Below, piece by piece: positions 1-9,195 of a DNA stretch of 63,239 nucleotides. Numbering within the stretch: the first letter of the stretch is position 1; every line of letters begins with the position of its first letter. The stretch is taken from contig NZ_OZ060394.1 of assembly GCF_964059095.1 (NCBI RefSeq), forward strand, positions 328,341-391,579, given 5' to 3'. Position numbers and translations under genes: made by a program. The DNA comes from Buchnera aphidicola (Chaetosiphella stipae setosa) (GTDB lineage: Bacteria; Pseudomonadota; Gammaproteobacteria; Enterobacterales; Enterobacteriaceae). The notes below the pieces were generated by a model, which saw only the letters and a program-made list of their open reading frames with translations, did no database searches and was not told the origin of the DNA.

Positions 1-65
1 AAAAAAAAAATAAAAAAAAAACATAAATAAAAAAAAAAATAAAAAAAAGTAAGAGAAATAAAAAT

Positions 66-1730
66 ATGCAAAAAAAATATTTAAAGAAAAATTTTCTTTT
101 CAAAATAATTAATAATGATATTAAAAAAAATAAAATTAAAAAAATTAATACAAGATTTCCACCAGAACCAAATGGTTTTTTGCATATCGGTCATGCAAAA
201 TCAATATATTTAAATTTCAATATTGCAAAAACATATCACGGAAAATGTAATTTAAGATTTGACGATACTAATCCTAAAGATGAAAAAAAAAAATTCGTTC
301 ATGCCATTAAAAAAGATATTCAATGGTTAGGATATTTAAAAAATAAAAAAATTTTTTATGCATCAGAATATTTTAAAAAAATGTATAAATATGCAATAAA
401 ATTAATAAAAAAAAACTTAGCTTATGTCGATCAATTATCAAAAAAAGAAATAAAAAAATATCGAGGAACATTAAAAAAAAAAGGAATTAATAGTCCTTAT
501 AGAAATAGATCTATAAAAAAAAATTTAACATTATTTAAAAAAATGAAAAATAGAAAATTTAAAAGTGGAGAAATGTGTCTTCGTGCAAAAATAAATATGA
601 AATCTAATAATATAGTTATGCGAGATCCTGTTTTATATCGTATTAAAAATATTTCTCATTACCGTACTAAAAAAAAATGGTGTATATATCCAACATATGA
701 TTTTAGCCAATGTTTGTCAGATGCAATAGAAAAAATAACTTATTCTTTATGTTCACTAGAATTTCTTGATAATAAAGAACTATATACATGGATATTAAAT
801 AATCTTAATATTAAAAATCAACCGAAACAATATGAATTTTCTAGATTAAATTTAGAGTACACAGTATTATCAAAAAGAAAATTAAAAGATCTAGTGAAAA
901 AAAAAATTGTTGAAGGATGGAATGATCCAAGAATGCCTACACTTTCTGGATTAAAAAGAAGAGGATACACACCACAATCTATTAGAAATTTTTGTAAAAA
1001 AATTGGTATATCTAAAAAAAATCATCTTATTGAATTAAAACTTCTGGAACATTGTGTCAGAAAAGATTTAAATAAGATCTCTCATCGTTTTATGGCAGTA
1101 ATAAATCCTATAAAAATAATTATTACCAATCTCTGCAAAAACTATAATGAAGAAATTATAGTAAATAATCATCCTTTATATTCTGAACACGGTAAGCACA
1201 AAATTTATTTTAATAAAACTATATATATAGATGAATCAGATTTTAAAGAAAAACCAACACCTACATATAAAAGATTAACAATTAATAAAGAAATAAGATT
1301 ACGTCATGCATATATTATTAAAGCTATAAAAATTAAAAAAAATTTTCAAGGAAAAATAGAAAAAATATTCTGCACATATGATAAAAACACATTAAACAAA
1401 AATCCAAAAAATAGAAAAGTAACAGGAGTTATTCATTGGATTTCAAAAAAAAATTCTATTCCAGCAAAATTTAGATTATTTCAACCTATCTTTACAATTA
1501 AAAATCCTAATAATGAAAAAAAATTTTTAAAATATATTAATAAAAATTCAATCAAAACAAAAAATGGATTTATAGAAAAAGATTTGCTAAATCATAAAAA
1601 AATAAAATTTCTTCAATTCGAAAGAGAAGGTTATTTTCTTGTTGACAAAGCTGAAACATATAAAAACAAAAAAATCACTTTTAATAAAACTATATCTTTA
1701 AAAGATAAAAAAAATTTTATGAAAACATAA
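66..1730 (+). CDS. glnS: Glutaminyl-tRNA synthetase
   Basis: Charges tRNA-Gln with glutamine in the cytoplasm; class I aminoacyl-tRNA synthetase. The 554-residue product has exactly the length of the E. coli enzyme. The class I signature is intact: PPEPNGFLHIGHAK starts near residue 32, with HIGH at 40-43, and the second ATP-binding motif appears as VLSKRK near residue 270. The anticodon-binding beta-barrel region follows to the end. An A-rich leader with a weak AAGAGA purine stretch precedes the ATG. The gene is followed by a 523-bp non-coding gap before eno. The GlnRS-versus-GluRS assignment rests on length and overall similarity to GlnS. Confidence 0.96.
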   Translation: MQKKYLKKNFLFKIINNDIKKNKIKKINTRFPPEPNGFLHIGHAKSIYLNFNIAKTYHGKCNLRFDDTNPKDEKKKFVHAIKKDIQWLGYLKNKKIFYASEYFKKMYKYAIKLIKKNLAYVDQLSKKEIKKYRGTLKKKGINSPYRNRSIKKNLTLFKKMKNRKFKSGEMCLRAKINMKSNNIVMRDPVLYRIKNISHYRTKKKWCIYPTYDFSQCLSDAIEKITYSLCSLEFLDNKELYTWILNNLNIKNQPKQYEFSRLNLEYTVLSKRKLKDLVKKKIVEGWNDPRMPTLSGLKRRGYTPQSIRNFCKKIGISKKNHLIELKLLEHCVRKDLNKISHRFMAVINPIKIIITNLCKNYNEEIIVNNHPLYSEHGKHKIYFNKTIYIDESDFKEKPTPTYKRLTINKEIRLRHAYIIKAIKIKKNFQGKIEKIFCTYDKNTLNKNPKNRKVTGVIHWISKKNSIPAKFRLFQPIFTIKNPNNEKKFLKYINKNSIKTKNGFIEKDLLNHKKIKFLQFEREGYFLVDKAETYKNKKITFNKTISLKDKKNFMKT

Positions 1731-2253
1731 AAAAATTTTTAATATTATTGAAAAAAATAATTAATATAGATAAACATTTTTTATAAAAATCCATAAAATT
1801 TTAAAAAATACAAAATATATTTTTCAAAATATTAATTACATATAATAAATTGAAACAGGATAAAAATATTTTTCTTATTTTTTATTTTTCTAAAATAAAA
1901 ACATTCATAAAAATGTTACAATTAGACTTATAAAAATATTTTAATTCCTACACTGATCAAAATAATAAATAAAAAAAAAAAAAAATTTTCATAAATATAA
2001 AAAATTCTTAGTAAAATGGATACATTTAAAAGAAATGTGAAAAAATTTAAATAAAACACTATTTTAAAAAAAAAAGAAAAAAATAAAATAAAAAAATATA
2101 TAAAAATTTTTTATATATCATAATATAAAAAATTTTTTTCAGAAAAAAAATACAATACTAAATTATTTTTAAAAAATAAAAAAGAAATATTGAATTTTAT
2201 TAGATAAAAAATTTATATAAAATAAAATTAATCACCAAAAAATGAGAATAATA
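1731..2253. other. Long AT-rich intergenic gap (former pyrG position)
   Basis: There is no convincing ORF, RNA gene or GC-richer block here. The only structure I see is a perfect AT-only palindrome at 2096-2118 (11-bp arms with almost no loop) and scattered -10-like hexamers that may drive eno. In E. coli, CTP synthase gene pyrG lies directly upstream of eno. The gap probably marks where pyrG has been deleted or eroded, but I could not recognise any surviving pyrG codons. Confidence 0.5.
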
Positions 2254-3558
2254 ATGTCTAAAATAAAAAAAATAATTGGTAGAGAAATAATAGACTCTCG
2301 CGGAAATCCAACAGTAGAAGCGGAAGTACATACAGAAAGTGGATATATTGGCATTGCATCCGTTCCATCTGGAGCCTCCAAAGGATCTAAAGAAGCATTA
2401 GAAATAAGAGATTCACAAAAAAGATTTTTAGGAAATGGAGTAGAAAAATCTGTTTCTTTAATTAACAATTTGATTTTTAACAATTTAGTTAAAAAAGACT
2501 CACTCAATCAAAAAAATATTGATCAAAATATGATTCAACTAGATGGAACAAAAAACAAATCAAAATTAGGTGCAAACACTATGTTAGCTGTTTCTTTAGC
2601 AAATGCAAAAGCAGCTGCAAATTTCAAAAAAATGAATTTTTTTGAATACATTTCAGAATTAAATAATACTCCTGGAAAATATTCTATGCCATTACCTATG
2701 ATGAATATTATTAATGGAGGAAAACACGCAAATAACAATATTGATCTACAAGAATTTATGATACAACCAGTTTCTGCAAATAATTTTAAACATGCCGTAC
2801 AAATAGGATGTGAAATATTTCACACTTTATCCAAAATATTAAAAAAAAAAAATATGAGTACCGCTGTTGGTGACGAAGGAGGATACGCTCCAAATATCAA
2901 TTCTAACGAATCAGCTATTCTTTTAATTCTCGAAGCAATAGAAAAAGCAGGATATAGAATTGAAGAAGATATTACTTTAGCAATTGATTGCGCAGCTTCA
3001 GAATTATATGATAAAAAAAGAAATATATATTATTTAAAAGGAGAAAACAAAAAATTTACTTCACAAGAATTTACACATTATTTAGAAAACCTTATTAAAA
3101 AATATCCAATTTTTTCTATTGAAGATGGGCAGAATGAATCAGATTGGAAAGGTTTTGCATATCAAACAAAAATTTTAGGAAAAAAAATTCAAATTGTTGG
3201 AGATGATCTATTTGTTACGAATAATCACATTTTAAAAAAAGGAATAAAAAAAAAAATTGCAAACGCTATTTTAATTAAACCAAATCAAATTGGAACATTA
3301 ACAGAAACAATCAAAACAATAAAAACAGCTAAAAAAGCAAATTATAATATAATTATTTCTCATCGTTCTGGCGAAACAGAAGATGTAACAATAGCAGATT
3401 TATCAGTTGGAATTTTAGCAGGACAAATTAAAACTGGTTCTTTAAGTAGAACAGATAGAACAGCTAAATATAATCAATTAATTAGAATTGAAGAAAAATT
3501 AGGATTTAAGAAAGCACCATATCATGGTTATCATGAATTAAAAAATAAAACAAGATAA
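2254..3558 (+). CDS. eno: Enolase
   Basis: Interconverts 2-phosphoglycerate and phosphoenolpyruvate in glycolysis. An in-frame ATG lies 12 bp upstream at 2242, but the family N-terminus ([19 protein letters not shown]) begins at the second ATG. That start gives 434 residues against 432 in E. coli. Conserved blocks include [11 protein letters not shown] (metal-ligand region), the catalytic lysine segment LIKPNQIG and SHRSGETED. It works with pgk and fbaA, also in this window. In E. coli it follows pyrG, which is missing here, and a hairpin follows the stop codon. Identity is unambiguous; only the exact start is inferred. Confidence 0.97.
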   Translation: MSKIKKIIGREIIDSRGNPTVEAEVHTESGYIGIASVPSGASKGSKEALEIRDSQKRFLGNGVEKSVSLINNLIFNNLVKKDSLNQKNIDQNMIQLDGTKNKSKLGANTMLAVSLANAKAAANFKKMNFFEYISELNNTPGKYSMPLPMMNIINGGKHANNNIDLQEFMIQPVSANNFKHAVQIGCEIFHTLSKILKKKNMSTAVGDEGGYAPNINSNESAILLILEAIEKAGYRIEEDITLAIDCAASELYDKKRNIYYLKGENKKFTSQEFTHYLENLIKKYPIFSIEDGQNESDWKGFAYQTKILGKKIQIVGDDLFVTNNHILKKGIKKKIANAILIKPNQIGTLTETIKTIKTAKKANYNIIISHRSGETEDVTIADLSVGILAGQIKTGSLSRTDRTAKYNQLIRIEEKLGFKKAPYHGYHELKNKTR

Positions 3559-3572
3559 AATCTCTATACATA

Positions 3573-3615
3573 GTAGTAAAATAATATATTTATTATAAAT
3601 ATTCTATTTTACTAC
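3573..3615. terminator. Hairpin downstream of eno
   Basis: Perfect 11-bp inverted repeat (gtagtaaaata / tattttactac) around a 21-nt loop, starting 15 nt after the eno stop. No clear U-run follows, so it may be an mRNA 3'-end stabiliser or a weak terminator rather than a classical intrinsic terminator. Confidence 0.4.
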
Positions 3616-3684
3616 AATAAATTCTTTATAAAAATAAAAGCTTTTAAAAAAAAATGAAAAATATTTAAATAATCAAAAAAATAC

Positions 3685-4587
3685 ATGAAAAAAATAAACA
3701 AGAAAAATAAAATATTAATAATTGTTGATGGAACAAATTATTTATATCGAGCATATTTTGCTTTTAAAAATCTGAAAAATAAGAATGGAGAACCAATAGG
3801 AGCAATATATGGAACATTAATGATGTTAAAAAAAATTTTTAACAAATATATGCCTAAAAAAATCATTGTTGTATTCGATCATAAAAAAAAAAATTTTCGA
3901 AATAAAATATATAAAAAATATAAATCAAATAGACCAAAAATTCCAACCAAGTTAAAAATTCAAATTAAAACATTAGTAAAAATAATTAATTATATAGGTA
4001 TACCCATATTAAAAATACCAGGATTTGAAGCAGATGACATCATCGGCACATTAGTCAACAATCAAAAAAAAAAAAAAATTATTATATTAACTAATGATAA
4101 AGATATGATGCAATTAATTAATAAAAATGTAAAGATACTAAATCATCATGAACAAATCATAGGCGAAAAAGAAGTCATAAAAAAATTTAAAATTACACCA
4201 AAACTTATAAAATATTTTTTGGCAATTGTAGGAGATCGTTCAGATAATATTCCAGGAATTCCAGGTATAGGAATTAAAACAGCTCAAAAAATTTTAAAAA
4301 AATTTGAATCTCTAAAAGAGATTTATAAAAATTTAGAAAAACTATCTTTATTGAATATCCGAAATTCAAAAAAATTATCAGAAATTTTTATTAAAAATAA
4401 AAAAATTGCTTTTATATCACAACACCTAGCAACAATACAAACAAAAATACAACTGCCAATATTAAAAAAATCTTTAAAATTAAAAAAATCCAATAAAAAA
4501 AAAATATTTCAATATTTTCAAAAAAATAATTTTAAAGCATTAAAAACATCTTTTAAAAAATCTCTTTGGTTTAATCATTTAAAATAA
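3685..4587 (+). CDS. polA: 5'-3' exonuclease domain of DNA polymerase I
   Basis: A 300-residue protein covering only the N-terminal FEN-like 5'-nuclease of Pol I (E. coli PolA is 928 residues). It would remove RNA primers and 5' flaps. Visible motifs are the metal-binding IIVDGTNYLYRAYFA near residues 12-25, FEADDIIG near 115, TNDKDMMQ, and the helix-hairpin-helix VGDRSDNIPGIPGIGIKTA. The proofreading and polymerase domains are absent, as is usual for Buchnera polA, so gap filling must rely on Pol III. A run of about 15 A lies inside the gene near 4064. The stop codon sits in a perfect inverted repeat shared with convergent engB. Sulfate-assimilation genes near eno in E. coli are absent upstream. 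Confidence 0.93.
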   Translation: MKKINKKNKILIIVDGTNYLYRAYFAFKNLKNKNGEPIGAIYGTLMMLKKIFNKYMPKKIIVVFDHKKKNFRNKIYKKYKSNRPKIPTKLKIQIKTLVKIINYIGIPILKIPGFEADDIIGTLVNNQKKKKIIILTNDKDMMQLINKNVKILNHHEQIIGEKEVIKKFKITPKLIKYFLAIVGDRSDNIPGIPGIGIKTAQKILKKFESLKEIYKNLEKLSLLNIRNSKKLSEIFIKNKKIAFISQHLATIQTKIQLPILKKSLKLKKSNKKKIFQYFQKNNFKALKTSFKKSLWFNHLK

Positions 4588-4610
4588 AATTTTATAAAAA
4601 ATTTTATTTT
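4581..4610. terminator. Inverted repeat between convergent polA and engB
   Basis: A perfect 13-bp inverted repeat (aaaataaaatttt / aaaattttatttt, 4-nt loop) overlaps the polA stop codon and lies 27 nt beyond the engB stop. It is AT-only and read by both converging transcripts, so a bidirectional terminator is plausible. Low GC makes the stem weak. Confidence 0.4.
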
Positions 4611-4636
4611 AAAATTATTGTAAAAAATTTAAAAAT

Positions 4637-5254
4637 TCAAATATTTTTTTTATTAAATTTAAAATACCAACTATTTAACATCTTTTTTAATTCGAAAATA
4701 CCAATTTTTTTTAATGAAGAAAATAGCTGTAAATTTTCTGAAATCTTCAAAGAAGAAAGTTCATTTTTAGCAAGAAAATATTTTTTTCTTCTTAAAGAAA
4801 AATTTAATTGATCGCATTTATTTAAAAGAATTAAAAAATTAATTTTTTTATAATTTAAAATATTCATAATTTCTAAATCATATCTTTTAAAAAAAAAATT
4901 AATATCTACTAAAATAACTACACCAATTAAAAATTTTCTGAAAAATAAATATTTTTTAATTTCATGAAAAAAATTTAATTTTCTAGCTTTTTTAAAATAA
5001 GAATATCCATAACCAGGAAAATCTACAATTCTAAATTTTTGATTAACTTGAAAAAAATTAATTAATTGTGTACTTCCAGGAAATTTACTTACACGTGATA
5101 ATTTCTTTTTATTAGATAATATATTTATTAAAGTAGATTTTCCTGTATTTGAATATCCTAAAAAAGCTACTTCAAAACCCGAATGAATATTAATTTGATT
5201 AACATTTTGAAAACTTTTTATAAAAAATGTAGAATAAAAATCTAAAAAATTCAT
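4637..5254 (-). CDS. engB: Ribosome biogenesis GTPase EngB (YihA/YsxC)
   Basis: Small Era-like GTPase needed for 50S subunit maturation and cell division. The 205-residue product shows G1 GYSNTGKST near residue 33, G3 DFPGYGY near 78, G4 as NKCD (family usually TKAD/NKxD) near 146, and a G5-like SSLKK near 180. Length is close to E. coli YihA (210). It is convergent with polA, its neighbour in E. coli too, and divergent from typA across about 240 bp that must hold both promoters. Confidence 0.93.
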   Translation of the reverse strand: MNFLDFYSTFFIKSFQNVNQINIHSGFEVAFLGYSNTGKSTLINILSNKKKLSRVSKFPGSTQLINFFQVNQKFRIVDFPGYGYSYFKKARKLNFFHEIKKYLFFRKFLIGVVILVDINFFFKRYDLEIMNILNYKKINFLILLNKCDQLNFSLRRKKYFLAKNELSSLKISENLQLFSSLKKIGIFELKKMLNSWYFKFNKKNI

Positions 5255-5494
5255 TTTTCCCTTATATCAAAAAAATTAATAAATACTAAAACTATTGCAA
5301 TAAAAATAATATGTTAAAAAATTTAAAAATATTTAATTTACTAAAAAATTATAAAAAAAAAATTTTAAATACTGAATAAAATAAAAAAATATACTATTAT
5401 ATAAAGAAATATATACAAATTATATTATTAATAAAAAAAATAACAAGAATTATATTAAAAAATATAAAAATATAGGTAAAAAAAAAAAAAAAAA

Positions 5495-7321
5495 ATGAAC
5501 CAAAAATTTAGAAATATAGCAATTATTGCGCATGTTGATCATGGAAAAACTACTTTAATCGATAAATTATTACAAGAATCAGGAATTTTTAAAATACATG
5601 AAGAAAAACAAGATCGTGTTATGGATAGTAATGATTTAGAAAAAGAAAGAGGCATTACTATTACTTCAAAAAATACTTCTATTAAATGGAATAAATATAA
5701 AATAAATATAGTAGACACACCAGGTCATGCAGACTTTGGAGGTGAAGTAGAAAGAGTATTATCTATGGTTGATTCAGTTTTATTAGTAGTCGATGCACTT
5801 GATGGTCCTATGCCTCAAACAAGATTTGTTACTGAAAAAGCTTTTAAATACAATTTAAATCCAATTGTAGTAGTTAACAAAATAGATAGAAAAAATTCTA
5901 GACCAGATTGGGTAGTGAACCAAATTTTTGATTTATTTATCAATCTAAATGCTACAGATACACAATTAGATTTTCCTATAATTTATACATCTGCACTTCT
6001 AGGAAAATCAGGTGAAGATTATCAAAAATTACAAAATAATATGGATCCATTGTTTAAAGCAATAGTAGAACATACTCCTTCACCAAAAAAAAATATTGAT
6101 AAAAAATTTAAAATGCAAATTTCTCAATTAGATTATGATAATTATCTTGGAATACTTGGTATTGGAAGAATTAGATCAGGATCAGTGCATACAAAACAAA
6201 AAATAAAAGTCATTAATAACGAAGGAAAAAATAAAAATGGTGAAATAAAAAAAATATTAAAATATTTTGGATTAAAAAAAATTAATGCAAAATCTGCTTT
6301 ATCAGGAGATATCGTTGCTATTTCTGGTGTAGATGATATTCAAATTTCAGACACAATTTGTGACATTACAAACCAATCTCCTCTTCCAAAACTCAGTATT
6401 GATGAACCCACAGTAAAAATGTTTTTTTCAGTAAATTCATCTCCATTTGCAGGTACAGAAGGGAAATATGTCACTTCAAGAAAGATATTAGAAAGATTAA
6501 ACAAAGAAAAAATGCATAATGTTGCATTAAAAGTTGAAGAAACAAAAGATTCTAGTACTTTTTGTGTATCTGGAAGAGGAGAATTACATTTATCTATTTT
6601 AATAGAAAATATGCGTAGAGAAGGATATGAACTAGAAGTATCTAGACCGAAAGTTATATTTAAAAAAAAAAATGGAATTGAAAAAGAACCTTTTGAATTT
6701 ATTGTATTAGATATTCAAGAAAAATACCAAGGAACAATTATGCAATATATTGGAGAAAGAAAAGGACAAATGAAAAATATGATTCCAGATAACAAAGGAA
6801 GAGTTAGATTAGAATACATTATTTCTAGCCGTGCATTAATTGGTTTTCGATCAGAATTTGTTAATATAACAGCTGGTACTGGTTTATTTTATTCATCATT
6901 TAGTCATTATGGAAAAGTATTAAAATTGACTGTATCTAATAGAAGAAATGGAGTATTAATTTCAAATAATACAGGAAATGCTGTTGCTTTTGCTTTATTT
7001 AACTTACAAGATCGAGGAAAATTATTCTTAGGTCATGGTTCTAAAGTATATGAAGGTCAAATAATAGGAATACATAGTAAATCAAATGATTTAACCGTAA
7101 ATTGTCTTACAGGAAAAAAATTAACTAATATGAGAGCTTCTGGAACAGACGATGCAATTAATTTAATTAAACCAATAAATTTAACTCTTGAACAAGCTAT
7201 GAGTTTCATTAATGATGATGAATTAATAGAAATTACACCTAAAGAAATTAGATTAAGAAAAAAATTTTTAAAAGAAAACGAAAGAAAATCTGCTTCTAGA
7301 AGACAATCAATCTCTATTTAA
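5495..7321 (+). CDS. typA: Ribosome-associated GTPase TypA/BipA
   Basis: Translational GTPase of the EF-G family that acts on ribosomes, mainly in 50S assembly and stress. It has 608 residues against 607 in E. coli. G1 HVDHGKTT lies at 13-20, the switch I threonine is in RGITITS, G3 is DTPGHADFGGEVERVL, and G4 is NKID near residue 128. Domains III and V follow, then the BipA-specific C-terminal domain. The start codon directly follows 17 A, with the nearest SD-like AGG 18 nt upstream. Its 3' end overlaps convergent gmk by 15 bp. Confidence 0.97.
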   Translation: MNQKFRNIAIIAHVDHGKTTLIDKLLQESGIFKIHEEKQDRVMDSNDLEKERGITITSKNTSIKWNKYKINIVDTPGHADFGGEVERVLSMVDSVLLVVDALDGPMPQTRFVTEKAFKYNLNPIVVVNKIDRKNSRPDWVVNQIFDLFINLNATDTQLDFPIIYTSALLGKSGEDYQKLQNNMDPLFKAIVEHTPSPKKNIDKKFKMQISQLDYDNYLGILGIGRIRSGSVHTKQKIKVINNEGKNKNGEIKKILKYFGLKKINAKSALSGDIVAISGVDDIQISDTICDITNQSPLPKLSIDEPTVKMFFSVNSSPFAGTEGKYVTSRKILERLNKEKMHNVALKVEETKDSSTFCVSGRGELHLSILIENMRREGYELEVSRPKVIFKKKNGIEKEPFEFIVLDIQEKYQGTIMQYIGERKGQMKNMIPDNKGRVRLEYIISSRALIGFRSEFVNITAGTGLFYSSFSHYGKVLKLTVSNRRNGVLISNNTGNAVAFALFNLQDRGKLFLGHGSKVYEGQIIGIHSKSNDLTVNCLTGKKLTNMRASGTDDAINLIKPINLTLEQAMSFINDDELIEITPKEIRLRKKFLKENERKSASRRQSISI

Positions 7322-7936
7322 TAAATTTTTAATTAAATTTTTATATTTTATACTTTGATATAAAGTTGATAATTTATAAGAATAAATAATAATCTTTAAA
7401 TCAGATATTGCGCAATTAAAGTTGTCATTAATTATTAAATAATCATATTCTAAATAATGACTAGTTTCTTGCGTAAATTTTTTCATTCTTTCAAAAATCA
7501 CTTCTTTTGTATCTTGTTTTCTATTTTTCAATCTTTTCAATAATTCCTTTTTTGACGGAGGTAATACAAAAATACTTTTAGAATTCAAAAAAATTTTTTT
7601 AATTTGCCTAGCACCCTGCCAATCTATTTCTAATAACATATCTTTTCCTTGTAATAAAATAGCTTGTGTTTTTTTAAAAGAAGTTCCGTAATAATTGTTA
7701 AAAACTTTTGCATATTCTAAAAATTTTTTTTTTTTAATCATCCATTTAAATTTTTTCTTAGAAACAAAATAATAATCACATCCATGTACTTCTCCAGGTC
7801 TTCTAACACGAGTAGTATATGAAATAGACATTTTTATTTTTAAAAATTTTTCTTTTTTTAAAAAAAATTTAATCAAACTAGATTTTCCAGTTCCACTAGG
7901 AGCAGATAGAATAAAAATTCTTCCTATATTTTTCAT
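7307..7936 (-). CDS. gmk: Guanylate kinase
   Basis: Phosphorylates GMP to GDP with ATP, feeding GTP/dGTP pools. The P-loop SAPSGTGKSS is near residue 9, and the GMP-binding YTTRVRRPGEVHGCDYYF follows. EIDWQGARQ and the DYLIINDNF segment are also present. I start it at the ATG whose product begins MKNIGRIF, giving 209 residues (E. coli 207). An upstream in-frame ATG at 7972 would add 12 non-family residues. Its last five codons overlap the typA 3' end on the other strand. In E. coli gmk sits elsewhere (rpoZ-spoT); those partners are not here. Confidence 0.95.
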   Translation of the reverse strand: MKNIGRIFILSAPSGTGKSSLIKFFLKKEKFLKIKMSISYTTRVRRPGEVHGCDYYFVSKKKFKWMIKKKKFLEYAKVFNNYYGTSFKKTQAILLQGKDMLLEIDWQGARQIKKIFLNSKSIFVLPPSKKELLKRLKNRKQDTKEVIFERMKKFTQETSHYLEYDYLIINDNFNCAISDLKIIIYSYKLSTLYQSIKYKNLIKNLLNRD

Positions 7937-8027
7937 AATATTTTTATACCGAATGAATGAAATATTAAACATTAATAATAAATCAAAAATTTAAAAAAAT
8001 AAAATTATAAAAAAATAAAATAATTAT

Positions 8028-8987
8028 CTATCTTTTTAAAAAAAAATAACTGTCTTTAATTTTATAAAATTTTTCTTTTATATAAAATTTATTTAAAACA
8101 GCTTGTGCATAAATAATATTATTGTTCATTATCATAGATGATAATAAAATACCTTTTCTTATCCAATCTTTCTGTACTTGAATATATATAAAATCTCCAG
8201 GAGAAAAAATGTTTTTTGGATGTAAACAATATAAAAACTTCAAAGTTCTTTTATTTATTTTTCGATATTTTATTTTAGATATTTGCTCTTGCCCAAGATA
8301 GCATCCTTTTATAAAACTAATACCATTCTGAAATTTATTTAAATTAATTTCTTGAGGAAAAAAATTTAATAAATTTTGAGAGTCAATAACTGGAATTTTC
8401 TCTTCAATATCTACTGATAACCATTGTCTGCTATTATTTAAATAAAGTTCATTACTAAATTTTTTTAAAAAATTTCGTAAAAAAGTATACGAAGAAATTA
8501 ATATAAATCGTTCAATAATTCCTTTTATCCAAATTATAGTAGTATCATGTTCATGGATAACAAAATTTTTTTCATCCGGTAAAACTATAAAAATTTTTTT
8601 TAAATAGTAACGTGATTTTTTTCCAAGAACTCCTAAATAAAATAATTTTTTTTCTTGAGAAAATTTTGTATTAGAAAATAAAGAATATTTTTTTATAGCT
8701 TGTATTTGTTTTTTAACAACACTTTTTCTTAAAATATAAAAATAATTTTTTTGTCTTTTAAAAAGTAATAATGTACTATAAACTTTTCCTTTTTCGTTAC
8801 AATGCCCGCAAAAAAAATATTTATTAGAATTCAATAAAGACATATCTGCAGTAATTTGACTTTGTAAATATTGCTTTTTTTCTTGTCCTGAAACTTTAAC
8901 TAAAACCCAATCTTCTAAAGAAACAGCAGTAAATATTATTTTTTTTACTGGAAAAACTTTTTTTTCTAAAAAAATAAATTTTTTCAT
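8028..8987 (-). CDS. ygfZ: tRNA-modifying / Fe-S maintenance protein YgfZ
   Basis: Folate-binding protein of the GcvT-like family that supports Fe-S enzymes such as MiaB, which is encoded about 5 kb away. The 319-residue product (E. coli 326) carries the diagnostic motif KGCYLGQEQ near residue 226, containing the conserved cysteine. It precedes prfB divergently, with about 200 bp between. Retention of both YgfZ and MiaB fits the proposed role of YgfZ in radical-SAM enzyme repair (family knowledge). Confidence 0.92.
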   Translation of the reverse strand: MKKFIFLEKKVFPVKKIIFTAVSLEDWVLVKVSGQEKKQYLQSQITADMSLLNSNKYFFCGHCNEKGKVYSTLLLFKRQKNYFYILRKSVVKKQIQAIKKYSLFSNTKFSQEKKLFYLGVLGKKSRYYLKKIFIVLPDEKNFVIHEHDTTIIWIKGIIERFILISSYTFLRNFLKKFSNELYLNNSRQWLSVDIEEKIPVIDSQNLLNFFPQEINLNKFQNGISFIKGCYLGQEQISKIKYRKINKRTLKFLYCLHPKNIFSPGDFIYIQVQKDWIRKGILLSSMIMNNNIIYAQAVLNKFYIKEKFYKIKDSYFFLKR

Positions 8988-9195
8988 AAAATAATTTTCC
9001 TTATAAACATTGAATATATAAAAATATTTCTTTTTTTTTAAAATAAAGATAACATAAAATACTAGAAAATTTTAAAATTTCATTTAATAAAAAATAAAAA
9101 ATAATAAAATTTTATTTAAATTTAATAGTAATATTTATATATTCAATAAAAAGATAAAAATAAATTTTCATTAATCATAATTAACGGGAAAAAAA

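Noticed and set aside
2232..2738. Two minus-strand ORFs over eno
   Set aside because: Shadows of the conserved enolase frame, with no family similarity.
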